Source: Climacium dendroides (lineage: Eukaryota; Streptophyta; Bryopsida; Hypnales; Climaciaceae). Taken from it: DNA of 64,000 bases. The stretch covers positions 5,411,538 to 5,475,537 of the forward strand of contig OX467091.1 in the NCBI GenBank assembly GCA_950106755.1, in the 5' to 3' direction. The notes beneath the pieces are model-generated. The model saw only the letters and a list, made by a program, of their open reading frames with translations. It made no database searches and was not told the origin of the DNA. Below are positions 35,128-47,329 of the stretch, one piece after another (positions within the stretch are counted from its first letter, which is position 1; each line of letters starts with the position of its first letter). The position numbers and the translations under genes were made by a program.

Positions 35128-35612
35128 TTATAACAAGATATAATTTGAATAAAAAATACTTACACATTCTTTAGCTTTGTTTTGTTTTGGAGCAATTGAA
35201 CAGAGAGTTTCATTGCAAAAAGAGAGTAAGCTTACAGCATAGCCCGCCGCAAGAGTGTCTAATCCCACAGGCGCAGCCTTTAAGCTTAGATGGCCAAGTA
35301 TATGCGAAGAGGAAACCGAACATTCACAATGCAGAAATACTATCTTTCTAACGGCGATAGAGAGTGCATTCTTATTAGCACTTGAGCTGCAGTGGTTTTT
35401 CGACACCCTTTAAGATAGCTTGGGAAGTCGATGTCTCTCGGTCTTTTGAAGCTCAGAGTTTCCGTATCAATTGGGCATGGGCTCAACCAGCTAGTGGAAT
35501 TTACAGTTAATGTTAGTGTGTTCTGCAAACTGACATTTAAATTGAATGAGGTGACAGAGATTTGAGAAACTGATTTGTTGCTGGGATTTGCTGTGGTCGA
35601 AAGTTGAAACAA
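35128..35612 (-). pseudogene. Possible broken coding remnant, unidentified
   Basis: Two overlapping minus-strand frames (35612-35340 and 35406-35128) each run 90 or more codons and change frame where they meet, as a frameshifted coding sequence would. The first reads VTSFNLNVSLQNTLTLTV, which faintly recalls the repeated strands of LEA-2/NHL-type domains. I do not claim that identity. It could equally be two chance frames. Confidence 0.22.
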
Positions 35613-36333
35613 TTTTGTTATGTCCTAGGTAATTCAATTTTGGAGGAGATGAACAGGATACTCCATTCTGAGTCCAGCAATGACAAGGCAGGTAACAAGG
35701 CAGGTATCAATTTCCTACCATGCATATCTCCAAATAGCTCATGAGCCTTACCTCCATGCATGATCTCTCTCTAATTGTACAGAACAGTACTTTTCATCAT
35801 TGGACCTTTTCCTCAAATAAGAGTGTCTCCTCCGAAACAAGTTCTTGAGCTTGATATGAGAATTAAGAAAGAGGCTATAACTTATTTTAATCGATGGCAA
35901 GAATCAGAAACTGTCTCATATGTTTTGGTCACGCATCCAGAAGTAAAATTAAAATGGGCAACTTGTTAAAGTTGCAAAATAATTGTTCAAATGACAAGTT
36001 TCGGAGTGCCAGAAATGTGGCCCATTCAAGCGAACGAAATCTAGAATCAAATGATAGTTTGACAGGAACATGTAAACCACTTTGAAGTTCAGTTGGGGTT
36101 CAAACGAGCAAGCAACTCAAAATTGCTCAAAATTAATTTCAAACTGCATCAACTGGTCAGGTCTTTCTTGTATCTTGCAAGACAAATGTTGAACGTACAG
36201 TTTATATAAAACACTTACAATCGACACCCATCCACGCTCACCCTGAACATCTGACTCACCCTAGCAAATTAATCAAACCTCTCCCAGATTAATTCTGCTC
36301 CACTAAGTTAAACCCCGCAGCAAGGTAGCTTAC
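35613..36333. other. Spacer between the coding remnant and the M6 gene
   Basis: Contains the short direct repeat 'aaggcaggta' (35686/35697) and weak open frames. The part next to 36333 is the probable 3' UTR of the M6 gene. No gene was found. Confidence 0.4.
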
Positions 36334-39294
36334 TCACAAAGAAACACTTGTGGCGGAGATGCCGGCAGCAGCAGGAGGAGCCGCCGCCGCAGCCGCACGG
36401 TTCCCTTCCCCAACACTGACGGTGAACGTCATGACGTCCTTAGGATCACTGATCTCCGTGATGGCCACGCCCGTGGCGGCGCCGTTGTTGGCCTTGGTGG
36501 ACGGGTTGCTGGTGGAGTTCACCAGGCGCACAGCTTTGGTACCCGGGAATGGGTCGCCGGCGTCGCCGCGGTCCTCGTCGCGCTCGAGGTCGCGCGTGCC
36601 GTCGCTTTGCAGGAGGGCCACTTTGTAACCCACCGACTCATTGGTGTTGTCGTCCTTGGTCTCGTCAATGTGCCAGATGAGTAAGCCTCCCGCGGGGAGG
36701 TCCGCGTCGCGACCCTTCTTCTGACGATTCTCCACGAGGAAGTACTCGGCTTGAGGGGCACCGTCTTTCCACAGCTTCACCACCCTGCATCAATGGCGGA
36801 ATTTTGGCACCCCAATGTTTTGTTCAATGGCGTGATGAGAACAGTCATGGCTACATTTCAAATTTGTAACAAATTGTGAAATTTTTGCACGTCAATTTTA
36901 GCCCAATATTTGGCTTGATGAGGAATTGAGAACAGACTTGGCTTCACTTCAAATTTGTTAAAATGGTGCAATTCTTGCACCCCGTACCCATTTCAGCCCA
37001 CTGACTGGAATCGAACATTCAAAATGTGAAAACTTTGTACCCCAAGTTTGGTGCAACCACTTGAAACTGACATTAATTCTTGGCTACGTACACGTCAAAT
37101 TTGTTCCAACAAACAAAATAAACAATGAAACCAAGAAAAAAACAGAACCCCTTGCTTGCCTGTGCTGGTCAACGATTGTTAAATTTGATGTTTTAGGCTT
37201 AACTTTCAGCAGTCACTTCAATTTGGCTTACAGTGCTCACTTACGAGCAGTTGGTACCAAATACGGTCGATCACAAGAATTTTAAATTTAGATGTACTTT
37301 TGAGCTGGATTCATTTTCAATTGTTTTCACCACGTACCTCTAATACTAAGTGCAAACATACCTTTTGAAACCTCACGAACTGATTTCCAAGTTCCAAATT
37401 CAAAGCACTAGTTCCAATGTGTACCAAACCACAACAAACCACAGCAAATCACGACACCACAAGCAACCCGATTCCCCCTGCTTGCCTGTGCTGGTCCTTG
37501 ACGTCGTGCACCTAGCTCGACTTTCATCGAGCTAAACCATTCCCAAATTTCATATCGAAAGACCTAGTTTCAATGTGTATCAAAACACAACAAAACACAC
37601 AACAACATGCTTGATTGCGTTGATCATTAAATTTTTACATGTGGCGTTACGTTTCAGTAAAATTTGCATGAAGAGCAGTATTGAACAAAATCTCAGGCAT
37701 GATTAATTAAACTGGATTCTTTCTTTTCTTACACCACCTCCCAAACCAAGTGCAAACATACCTAAACCACATGAACTGATTTCCAACCAAATCAAGAGCA
37801 CTCGTTCTAGATGTGCCAATGTGTCGCAAACCACAACCCAGCACAAGAAATTCAAGCCCCCAGAACGATTAAATTAAATATCAGTCCTTACCTGTGCTGG
37901 TCCTTGACATCGGGCAGGCTTACTTGCATGGTCTTCCCCGGGGTGTCGACGTCCACCCACCCCTGGTCCACTTTACACCACGCGCAAGGCACCGACGGAT
38001 TGTCCTCGTTCCCATTATAACTCCCCGCGGCCATCAGACACCACACCCCAACCCCCTCGGAACTATAATCCGCGTCATACAGATCTGGCCACCCGAACGC
38101 CAGGTGCCCGAGCTCATGTGCACAGACACCGAGCTTACAATCCCCGGGAACAGTCAAGTAGGAGTAGATCTTCGTCCCGTCCGCGTCGTAAGGCCCATTT
38201 GCTAAAATCCACTTGTGCGACCAGATGTCCGTTGCTTTGCCGGTGCGCTCGGCGCCCATGCCGGCGTGCACGATGACGAAGGCGTCCACATATCCGTCGT
38301 TGTCGTTGTCGTACTTGGAGAAGTTGACATCGGGGTTGGCAAGGCGGGCGGCGTCGCGGGCCATGAGCTGGGCGTTCGGGGTGCGGTCGCCTAAGCCGTT
38401 GGCGTTGTTCGCGTAGTAGGTGATCGGGTGGGGGAGGCGGTAAGGGCCGACGACTTCGCCCTGGGGGGAATGGTCGTTGAAAAAACGTTAAGTTAGCCCA
38501 CATAATGAAGTTCAGTAGCGGAACACCAAAAATTTGCCCCAAAACGAAAGCACACAACACTGACAACAGTGGCCACCAGTACTGTACAGAAGCCTAAATT
38601 ACAATGTTCACTTTTGCAAGACCACCAGAAATCTATTAACAAGTTTGCAACAAGGTCAGTTTGCATTAGTTCCATACCCAAGACTTTTGCAACAAGTTTG
38701 CAGCACATAAATTGCAATGGTTAATGTGCAACATATATGCCACATGTGAGTTTCAAGGCAAAGTATGGAACCACTACTTCAAAAACCGTTACAATTCAAG
38801 CCATTGTTGAAGTGAACATTGCAACCGCTACTTCATTCCTGGTGTAGTGGAGTACTGACCTGGATGGTGACTGCGCCATTGGAGACATCAGTGTAGTAAT
38901 CCCTCACGCTGTTCGACTTCTCCTCAAACCACAGCTTATCGAAATGCTCCTTCGTCTGCGTCGCCGTGAACTTCTTGTCCGCGAAGTCCACCAGCACCAC
39001 AATAACTCTCACTGCTCCTCTGAGGGGCGCTCTGTCCGCCAGCTGCTCCGCCAGCGTGACCCCCGGTCGGAATGTGCTCGGCGGACGCACCACACCGTCG
39101 TTGAACCCCTTGCGCCGCTTCTCCACAGGCCGAAGCACCGACTTCAAGAGAGCATTCTCGGGGGATTCGGACAAAAGTTGCTGGATCTGGTCGTAACGGT
39201 GCAGGAGTTGCTGGCGAACATCGGGCGATGGAGCCACCAGGCAACGCTCGGAGTAGTGGGCCACCACGGTCTCGGGCAGGCGAGGAGACGCCAT
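36334..39294 (-). CDS. M6-family zinc metallopeptidase (immune inhibitor A-like)
   Basis: Three exons on the minus strand, 39294-38860, 38460-37892 and 36784-36334, with GT-AG introns in phase 0 and phase 2, give 484 aa. The N-terminal part has VRVIVVLVDFADKKF and SVRDYYTDVSNG, typical M6 strands. A DNDGYVDAFVIVHAG segment precedes the zinc motif HELGH (H260, E261, H264) and the third ligand Asp271 in GWPDLYD. The Met-turn is WCLMAAGSYNG (Met288). The C-terminal part holds LLIWHIDE and an Ala/Pro-rich end. M6 peptidases are metal proteases best known from bacteria and scattered eukaryotes. No signal peptide is apparent at the ATG chosen (MASPRLPE), which suggests a cytosolic product or a missed upstream exon. 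The exons are far richer in G+C than the spacers, and its introns show it is a real eukaryotic gene. Confidence 0.88.
37060..37920 (-). repeat. Repeated exon-2/donor fragments inside M6 intron 2
   Basis: The last bases of exon 2 with the donor (plus strand 'cctgtgctggtccttgac' at 37891) recur at about 37482 with a GC donor, and partly at about 37156 ('gcctgtgctggtcaacg'). Flanking sequence is also repeated ('gaactgatttccaa' at about 37378 and 37769, 'caatgtgt..caaaccacaac'). This shows tandem duplication of roughly 390 bp spanning the exon-intron junction. Confidence 0.7.
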
Positions 39295-41940
39295 GGTTGG
39301 GTCAAATAGATCTCTGTCAAGCCAACAGCAATCAATTCATTGGAAGAAAACAGAAGAACAAAGTTGCTAGCTTGTACGGAAGGCTGATAAATATTGCTAT
39401 AATTTTTGCAGTCTGTGGTTTTTGTTTAAGCCAAATTATATTGAAACGGACCAAACCTTGTTTCTAGAGCTGTGAATGTGTTGGAACGAGAACTGAACTG
39501 AAACAGTTCAACCCAAACAGAAGATGCAGAGACAGTTTTAATGAACATCGAATTTGGTGAAGTGGCAACAGGTCCTCACACCTCAAGAACCGCAGGTCTA
39601 TAGCTTTTGAGCTCTCAGCACTTTGGTGCCCATCGATTTCATTCTATTGGCGTGATTCGAGGCCAAAATTGTGCGACTCAGAGTTTCAAGTTTGTGAAAT
39701 TTAAGTGCACAAAAGGAGTTCTACGAAATACGACTGGCGTGACTGGATGCACGTTTCTAGATGGATGGGCTGGAAACGTGCCAATGGCGTGAAATTTCGT
39801 CAAGATATCTAGAACTTTTGGCATTCTAAACTATAGTAATTTAGTATCCATGGTGTGACATTTCTTTAGAAAATGAAACCATTTATGAATGATTGCTTGG
39901 ACCTCAAAGGGTTAACAAATTTCACCATACAAGTGTCTACAGATAGGGACTTAGTTATGAAGAATGGCGTTCAAGAACATATGAACATTCTCGCTTTCTA
40001 GATCACACTCAATCTGAACAATTTGTCCATTGTGATGCTATTACATCTTTGAATTCACAACTCAAGAACATCGAAAATTGATGATGAAGAGACAAAAACG
40101 CACAACTAGTCAGCCAAAACGCACTCCAAGACATTCCAATCTGAAATATGCGACCAGAATTTGTAACAATGGCGGCCTGTCCATTTCCAGGTGCTTGAGG
40201 TGAGGAATCCCAATTCTTAAGCACCTAAAAGACAGAGGTTGGTTCAAGGTCTAGATTTTGATTAAACACTGTTAGAAATGTCCAATTCAGATAGACATCA
40301 ATATTTAGGGAGTCTTCGAAATCTCAAGGAATGGAGTACCGACATTTCGGTACATACATACAATCATGTCAATCAGCTAGTAAGCTCCTAACCTTGGTCA
40401 AATTCGTATGTCTTCAATTCCTATCTCCAATTCCGGGAATTTCCTGCATCACAAATCGAGTACAACTAAGAATCTCTTCAACGTAGCTCTAAACATCTCT
40501 TTCGCATGGATTACAAAAGAATTTCAGATTCAGCGCCCTAGTCTACCAAGTCGCCCGGGAATCTAATGCATCCAAAGCCTGCATCAAGCTATGAAACCAC
40601 AAGCAAAAGTATATAGAGACCCTAGACGCTGTTTCTAGAGCACTGAATCCAAAGCATCCAAAGCTTGCATCAAGTTATAAAACCATGAGGATCAATTGAC
40701 AAGAGCTTGGTACCGAGCCTACTCTACGGAATCTCGTAGCGTAGAAATCTCATACCACAAACGAGATGATAGTAGTTGTGACTAAGTTACACTTACAATA
40801 TGTCTAGTAAGCTGTGATGAACACACAATGAAGCGGAGGCATGCAGACAGACATTTATACCTATTATTTTGTAGGTGACGTGTCAGTCTCTGATGACTCA
40901 CAGTTGGAGTGTGCAGAAGCACTATGCTTTCCGAAAACAAATGATCGTTCCACTCCTTGTTCGCCCCTGTTTCACTCCAATTGTCAGACTGTTGCTTCCT
41001 ACCAGTCCAACACTCCTGCCAGGATCAGGACCATCACGTTTTACAAGCTTAAGGAAATTGGGTTTCGAAACGATTCATTTGATTTAATCACTTACTTCTT
41101 GCAGAAAACATAGAATTGTGAATGATGGGCTTAATTTTACATCTATGGAATCAGTGAAGAAGTTAGACTGGAATCCATTTGTTTGACCACTGACATTAAT
41201 AATGAATTTGAAGTTTCGAACAAAAGCAAATCATTACGTGCCACTTGCTCGATCAAAACTGCTAAATAAAAGATGAGAGCAAGAAACGAACTAGGACCAT
41301 AGATTGCTCAGTCTTGGTTTTTTTACTGTAATGTGAACTTTATTGGACTCGACCACATTAAGTATTACGTGGTGGGGTTGAATCTTTGTTGCAGAATCGA
41401 CTGACTCTTTTGCAATGAAACATAAATTTCAACAACTGTAACTTATTATTATTATTTTTAAATTACCAATTTTCCAGAAGCCGGTACATGGAAACATGAA
41501 GCCCATGTGAATCGTGCTGGAGGATGAGATTCCGGCCAAGGCCTTTTCAAACACAAGAAAGCTGTTATTTTTAAACACAAGAAAGCTTGAAGGGTACTAC
41601 TGCTCCTGCACAGTACACTAGGACTGTACAATAGTGCAAAAGGAGTTTCAGTTTTGCAAAAAAGCCTCAAGTTTAAGATTATCTTAAGATTAAGATATTC
41701 ACAGAGATTCCAAGTGCTTCTGTATGCCACCGACTCTCTCTGTCTGACGCATCATCAACTGTACGTCAAAGCTTAAAACGTGCTCTGGACAGCCAGCTCA
41801 GTGAGCTCACTATCCCCTCACAACACGCCACATCACCATCTCCAATAAACAATCCCACCCAAACCATCTCAAAAAGACAAAAGAAAAAGGGGTCCAGGTG
41901 GCAGGTGGCAGGTGGACGAGAATTCAAATATATACAGATA
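39295..41940. other. Upstream region of the M6 gene and spacer
   Basis: Presumed promoter and leader of the minus-strand M6 gene near 39300-39600. A TTAACCC end pointing left lies at 39912-39915. The duplicated phrases 'atccaaagcctgcatcaagctatgaaaccac' and 'catccaaagcttgcatcaagttataaaacca' (about 40569 and 40656) form a small direct repeat. The plus-strand frame at 40841-41113 (90 codons) has no recognisable domain. No further gene is called. Confidence 0.4.
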
Positions 41941-42220
41941 TAAGGTAGGCACACCCAAAACCGCCACTTTTTGCTACTGAGCTTATTTTCTATTATTAAA
42001 CTAGTCAAGTTTTCGTATGTTCTTGTTGGCAAGTGAAAGGAGGTTCCAACACACCAGAGAACGTGGCATTTGGATACTGTATGCAACAGTTATTAAGGAA
42101 CAAAGTTTGGTTCTAAAAGCATTTCTTCCACATAGGTACATAACTGATTTTGGAGATGTACATATAGTATGGATGGCACTTTAAGGTCAGTGGCACATTT
42201 GGATGTACATACCTACCTTA
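41941..42220. mobile_element. MITE, family TAAGGTRGG, copy 1 (280 bp)
   Basis: The ends TAAGGTAGGCACACCCAAA and (reverse complement of the right end) TAAGGTAGGTATGTACATCC are inverted repeats. The interior 'gttcttgttggcaagtgaaaggaggttcc' is shared almost exactly with the copy at 42882-43157. Terminal TA dinucleotides could be the target site. Confidence 0.75.
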
Positions 42221-42881
42221 TATGCAAGTAAAAACACATGCAAGAACATATAAATAATCACATATTGTATGCACACATACAGTATCCAACACTCAAAGTT
42301 TTTCACTTTCTAATAAATTTATAATTCAAAATTAACTCACCTCAATAATGGTAACTATGTTCAGTTGCTATTAGAGTTGATTCTGGTTGTGCACTTACTG
42401 ACTTAACTTGCAAAACCTTTGTTATACACAAACAATGTAAATTGCCACTTCTCCATTCAGAAATGAGTGTCCTAATTGGGTCTCATGTTTTTCAAGGTTG
42501 TGCTAAGTAAGACATATGCAGGTTTTTCAATTTTTCTGTCCAATTTTTCTTTGGATTGCAATGAGCACATGCAATGTTCTTTGTTGATTTCCATGAATGA
42601 AAAAAAAAAAAAAAAAAATTGTGCTTTTCACAATGTCATCAATGGAATTGGTATGATCAAGCATTTTCAACAACAGTATGTCCTCTTTTTTTCTACAGGA
42701 AAAAGGGAGTATGAAACTTTAAGGAACTGCTGTGTGGATGCTGTGAGTCCCTTGCTCATGATACTTTTGTGAACCAGGCGCAGCCATAGCGGCTGTTGAC
42801 AAAGCATTGGGGAGGAGGAGGAACCTTGTTTTCTTGCCTTTGCTGAGTGAGAGGCTGTCTACCTGACTGATACAGCTGCAC
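42221..42881. other. Spacer between two TAAGGTRGG MITEs
   Basis: Nothing coding. It contains an oligo-A run of about 19 at 42599 and 'aattgggtctcatgttttt', which recurs inside the 55015-55350 element. Confidence 0.45.
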
Positions 42882-43157
42882 TAAGGTGGGTACACCTAAA
42901 ACCGCCACTAATTGGTATTGAGCCTATTTCCTAATATTGGACTGGTAAAAATTTCATATGTTCTTGTTGGCAAGTGAAAGGAGGTTCCAACGCACCAGAA
43001 AACGTGGCATTTGGATACTGTATGCAAAAGTTATTAAGGAACAAAGTTTGGTTCTGAAAGCATTTCTTCCACATAGGTACAGAACTGATTTTGGAGATGT
43101 ACGTATGGTATAGATGGCGGTTTAAGGTCAGTGGCACATTTGGGTGTACCTACCTTA
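42882..43157. mobile_element. MITE, family TAAGGTRGG, copy 2 (276 bp)
   Basis: The ends TAAGGTGGGTACACCTAAA and (reversed right end) TAAGGTAGGTACACCCAAA differ at two positions. The interior matches the 41941-42220 copy. It is immediately followed by another MITE beginning at the same base. Confidence 0.78.
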
Positions 43158-43407
43158 CACTAAATAGTGAAATTAGGTTGCCTGAACAATTAGGTTGCCT
43201 TACTCAGGAAAGTTACCTCATGATTCACCACTCGTCCAGATGGAGGCACAAGCAATTCTCTAAACCGGAGTCATGAACCAATGCACCAACCCATGCAACA
43301 CACATGGTTCCTACATTATTGCATCCATCTATACTAACTGTACATATTTATATAGTGTGGAATGTCGAGAATTTAGTGTGGGGCAACCTAATTTCACTAT
43401 TTAGTGT
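43157..43407. mobile_element. MITE, family CACTAAATAGTG, copy 2 (251 bp)
   Basis: It has perfect 26-bp inverted ends, ACACTAAATAGTGAAATT... at the left and ...AATTTCACTATTTAGTGT at the right, flanked by TA on both sides. A related copy is at 27527-27764. The perfect ends suggest a younger insertion than the 27-kb copy. Confidence 0.8.
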
Positions 43408-43436
43408 AGGCAGCAGCAGTGCAATCATTCATAAGC

Positions 43437-43773
43437 TTAATCCCTGAGCGCCCCAGCAACAGGATCCTGTCTCTCCAATTGCCCTCCATCCACTGTCAAC
43501 GAACATTTGACCGATATAGTCTCCTCATTCATTTGGTGAAAGTACTTGTGATCAATCCCTCCATGATCCCTGATTTTCAACTTGACTAATATAATCTCCT
43601 CATTCATTTGGTGAAAACACTTGTGATTAATCCCTGTATGATTCCCTGACTTTCAACTACCATTCTACACAGTCAGATCCCGTAAATGGCAAAGTCGCGG
43701 TAGTGGCGCCAGTTCAATTGCAAGTAGGTCGTTGGACCCTGCTTTCTCGTGTTCATGGGCGCTCAGGGGTTAA
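43437..43773. mobile_element. TTAA-bounded inverted-repeat element (337 bp)
   Basis: The left end TTAATCCCTGAGCGCCCC and reversed right end TTAACCCCTGAGCGCCCA differ at two of 18 positions. Inside, a unit of about 72 bp ('tctcctcattcatttggtgaaa...cttgtgat') is repeated twice in tandem. No coding capacity. Confidence 0.68.
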
Positions 43774-44199
43774 GGTAACTTAACTACGCCTTAAATTGCA
43801 CAGGCTAGATTCTTGCTTAAAATGTACTTCCATTATTCATGAGAGTCTATGGTTGTTTAAAATTACAATTTCATGTGCTACTCAAGGCCCATTCCCATCT
43901 AGCGTTTGCAAACTCCATGTATTAAAAGATAAAACTTCTGCATAAAAAAAAAAGAATCTTTTTTATAGAAGTTTCCTAACTAGGTGCACTTCTCACATGG
44001 CTCATACTTCATCACCCATCTTGAGGTGTTGCACCCCTATAGCCAAAGGTCACCTTCATCAAAAAATAATCTAAATTTTAAAGTTTGAATAATTTAAAAA
44101 ATTAACAAGTCACCTTGAATGATCCAAGGAAAATTAATTGTAGTAGAAGCTCAAATACTAGTAAAGATATCATCATAGTTTGAATTCAACACATATCCA

Positions 44200-44760
44200 C
44201 CAAATAATGGGTGGAGAGGTTGTTTTTATAATGAAATTCATTGTCCACCATGAATCCTCAAAGGGTATGGAACAATTTGAAGATGAGAGCTTGACCACTC
44301 ATTGTCAAAACTTCCACATGAATTGTGTTCAATGTAAAACTTCAAGACTTCATTTTGGCACAATAGAATAACTTTTTCCAAGAAACTTTGAACTAAGAAA
44401 AGTTGATAAATCAAACTAGATTTCATCTCCAAAAATCTTTTTGTGATTTTGAACCTCCAAAAAAAATTATGGACAAAATTCAGAAAAGATGTTTTAAAAT
44501 GTCAAAGAAAATGTCCCGCCCAACTCCTTTCTAAATTTTGTACCTAAATTTTGATTGGGGTCTCAAATTCTCAAATGGATTTTGGAAGATGAAAATTTAG
44601 CTTGATTTCCCAACTTTTTTTAATTCAGAGTTTCTTGAAAAAAGATGTTCTACTATGTATAAATGAGGTTTGAAGTTCTACATTGAACACAATTTCTACT
44701 TTTGACTTAACTAGATATGAGCAATTGAACTCTTACTAGTCCTAATTTACATATTCCACA
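44200..44760. repeat. Foldback repeat F1, copy 2
   Basis: 'attgtgttcaatgtaaaacttcaagacttcat' near 44323 pairs with 'atgaggtttgaagttctacattgaacacaat' near 44660. 'gataaatcaaactagatttcatctcc' pairs with 'gaagatgaaaatttagcttgatttccc'. It is homologous to 10430-10930 but in the opposite orientation. The open frames in it (e.g. 44180-44371) follow from the repeat, not from a gene. Confidence 0.62.
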
Positions 44761-44780
44761 TGGGTTCTTTTACTTCCTAT

Positions 44781-45007
44781 CACTATACTTGTATAAAAAA
44801 ATTGCCTTCATACCCTCTCAACAATAGATTTTCAAAATTTATGTGAGGTGTTTGTTGGAGAATTACAATATCTTTTATTGTTCCAAGTTGAGTTCACTAT
44901 ACTTGTATAAAAAATTGCCTTCATACCCTCTCAACAATAGATCTTCAAAATTTATGTGAGGTGTTTGTTGGAGAATTACAATATCTTTTATTGTTCCAAG
45001 TTGAGTT
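44781..45007 (+). repeat. Tandem duplication, two units of about 114 bp
   Basis: 'cactatacttgtataaaaaa...ttccaagttgag' at 44781-44894 is repeated at 44895-45007 with only one or two differences (for example 'tagattttc' versus 'tagatcttc'). The near-identity shows that the duplication is recent. Confidence 0.85.
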
Positions 45008-45132
45008 TCGCTAATTATTGCGTTGAACATTTGTTGTTCTTATATAATGGACTCTTGAGAGCTCCACTTCATAAGAACAACCATCAAATCCTAAAATCTT
45101 TATTTTCAGAAGATTGTCAAGATCTTGTAATG

Positions 45133-45595
45133 TACTGCCTCCATCCCAAAATGATTTTCATGTAAGACAAAATGTTCTAAATCAAGGCTAAAAATAATAT
45201 TTAAAAACCAATTTTGCACTTATTAGTAGAGTTTGGCGCACTCCTAGCATTCTAGAAACTTTGAGTTTTCAGTGCCCTTTTCAAAGTGTAGTTTTGGAAC
45301 ATTGAAAAGTAGATTTTGGGGGACATTTCAAGAATCACCATTGGACAATTAATTGTTGACTGTGAGGTTGTCATTTTGACCCCTTTAGTCAATGTTGATT
45401 GAACCCTTTAGTCATTTCATTTTTCTTTTGATTAATGATTGCATGCATAGATATACTTGGAGTTGGTTTATTGATCCCAAATAGCAATTGAAAACCAAAT
45501 ATGTTCATTTCGCAACGTTACAAAGTTCAATAAAAAGATTATTTTGGGACAAAAATTAAGGCTAGTAGGAAGATCATTTAGGGACAAAGGGAGTA
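45133..45595. mobile_element. Stowaway/mariner-like MITE (463 bp)
   Basis: The left end is TACTGCCTCCATCCCAAAAT. The right end, reversed, is TACTCCCTTTGTCCCTAAAT. TA is present at both outer borders, and the CTCCCTCC-type end with 'CCCAAAAT' is the known Stowaway signature. There is no transposase. A worn relative is at 9330-9890. Confidence 0.72.
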
Positions 45596-45779
45596 TTACT
45601 TTTGTTGTAGAAGGCCAACAAAGCAGAAGTGATTAATGGATGTAGTAGCACTGTCAAGTCCATTCCACCTTGATTGCTGTGCCAATTTAGTGGATAGATG
45701 AGCATTCAAGTGGGAATGTACTACAATTTAAGGTAGTACTACCTCCCCCATTTCCTTCAAATTTTCCCTATTATCAGCT

Positions 45780-46145
45780 TAGAGAATGGAAATTAGGTGA
45801 TCTTTAAATGGATCAATTTAGCAATTGAATGAATCTAAGAAAATTTATTTATTTATTGCACAAGTCAATCATTGTCCTTGATTTCCACACATTTCCTTAT
45901 AGGTTGCATGTGGACGCATTTTGGAAGACCTATAGTCACAAATAGGTGCCTATGCTCCAAATCTTTGAAAATTTATAAATAATTAAAAATACTTGGAAAA
46001 ATACAAACCCACTTGTGCTAGGTTCCACATCTATTTTTCTTTCTTTGAAAAATGATCTAAAGATATGTTTGTCTATGGAAACCTATGAAAAAGGTAGACC
46101 AACCTTTAAATGTTCACTTTTAGAGCATACTACCTTACAATTCAT
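45780..46145 (+). repeat. Dispersed repeat R2, copy 2
   Basis: Matches 11160-11560 in direct orientation ('gacctatagtcacaaataggtgcctatg', 'ttttagagcatactacc'). Both copies stop near the same phrase, which may be the true edge of the element. Confidence 0.62.
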
Positions 46146-47055
46146 TTAGTACCTTAACATTACTACTATAAGGCCACATAGAAATGTACCTTCATCCAAA
46201 ATGTAGCCAAAGAATTAGCAGGGAATTTTTTTTGGTGAAGGGCTATAATTGTTTAAAAATGGTAAATTTTTTGTTGTAGCCTTGCTTTGTGTATGAATAA
46301 TTTGAAGCAATTTTATAACACTACACTATTTTAGGGATTAAATTGGTAAGGCTTTTATTTGAGCTTCTTGGAGTATGTTCTAAATAGAACTAAATTCAAA
46401 GTTTTCGACAGGTTGAAATATTTTTTTTGACATGTTATAGTGGGATCATAATCCTTGATTGACCATTCTCATATTTGCAGACACTATTGTATCATTTAAC
46501 ACCATCCTATCTCATCCAACCATTTTTTTCCTAATATCTTTGTATTTGTTCATAGAACATAGACAGTGTAGAATTCCAAAACTCCTACTTTAAATTCTTT
46601 TATACCTAAAAAATGCAAGGGGCTTTCATTTCAAAGTTACTTCCTCACTTCAAAAAATGGCCATTCAAATATGACTTTAATAAGCAAAATAATGTGAAAA
46701 CCACCAAAGTCACCGAAATTTACATTATAATTTATAATCTTTTGAAAATCACTCGTGTTTAAGCCACATATGATTCAAGAGAGAATTTTTAATTTAGGTC
46801 TCATATTGCATCAATATATTATGGTTGATGCAATGGTAGTTTGAAACGTGTATAGATATAATCAATGAGTTGTGATTTTTAACCTTCGTTTGAAGTGCAA
46901 TTTTATAATGCATCTTAACATAATTGGAAGTTTGGATTAAAGTAAGAGGTCCTTAAAGCACTTAGGAACTAAAAATGTCTTCAAGAGCAAAACTACATTT
47001 TGTTTTCTCATTGCATCAGTACTATATAAATAGTATATATTACAAGAGGTTGATG
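46146..47055. other. AT-rich intergenic DNA, nothing recognised
   Basis: No supported gene or repeat. The sequence leads up to the ATG target duplication at 47053-47055. Confidence 0.45.
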
Positions 47056-47329
47056 CACTACAATAAAATGTGTATTTTATGACCACATAAATAATACTAC
47101 AGTCAGTTATAATATTGAAAAATGTGACTGAGGCAGAAATCATTGTAAATGAATCAAAATATGATTGGATTTAGTTATTACCAACTAGTCACATTTTTTT
47201 AGTTATATTTTTAGTCATTTGGTTTTTGGTATAATTTCTTGTATTTTGCTTATGTGGCATATATGTTGACCACCTTTACAACTTGATTTTTTTTTTAGGT
47301 GCCCGAGCAAGGAAAAAATCCTACATGGA

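Noticed and set aside
38135..38566. Arg/Pro-rich minus-strand frame overlapping M6 exon 2
   Set aside because: A frame-shifted shadow of the GC-rich M6 exon; it also runs across the intron boundary.
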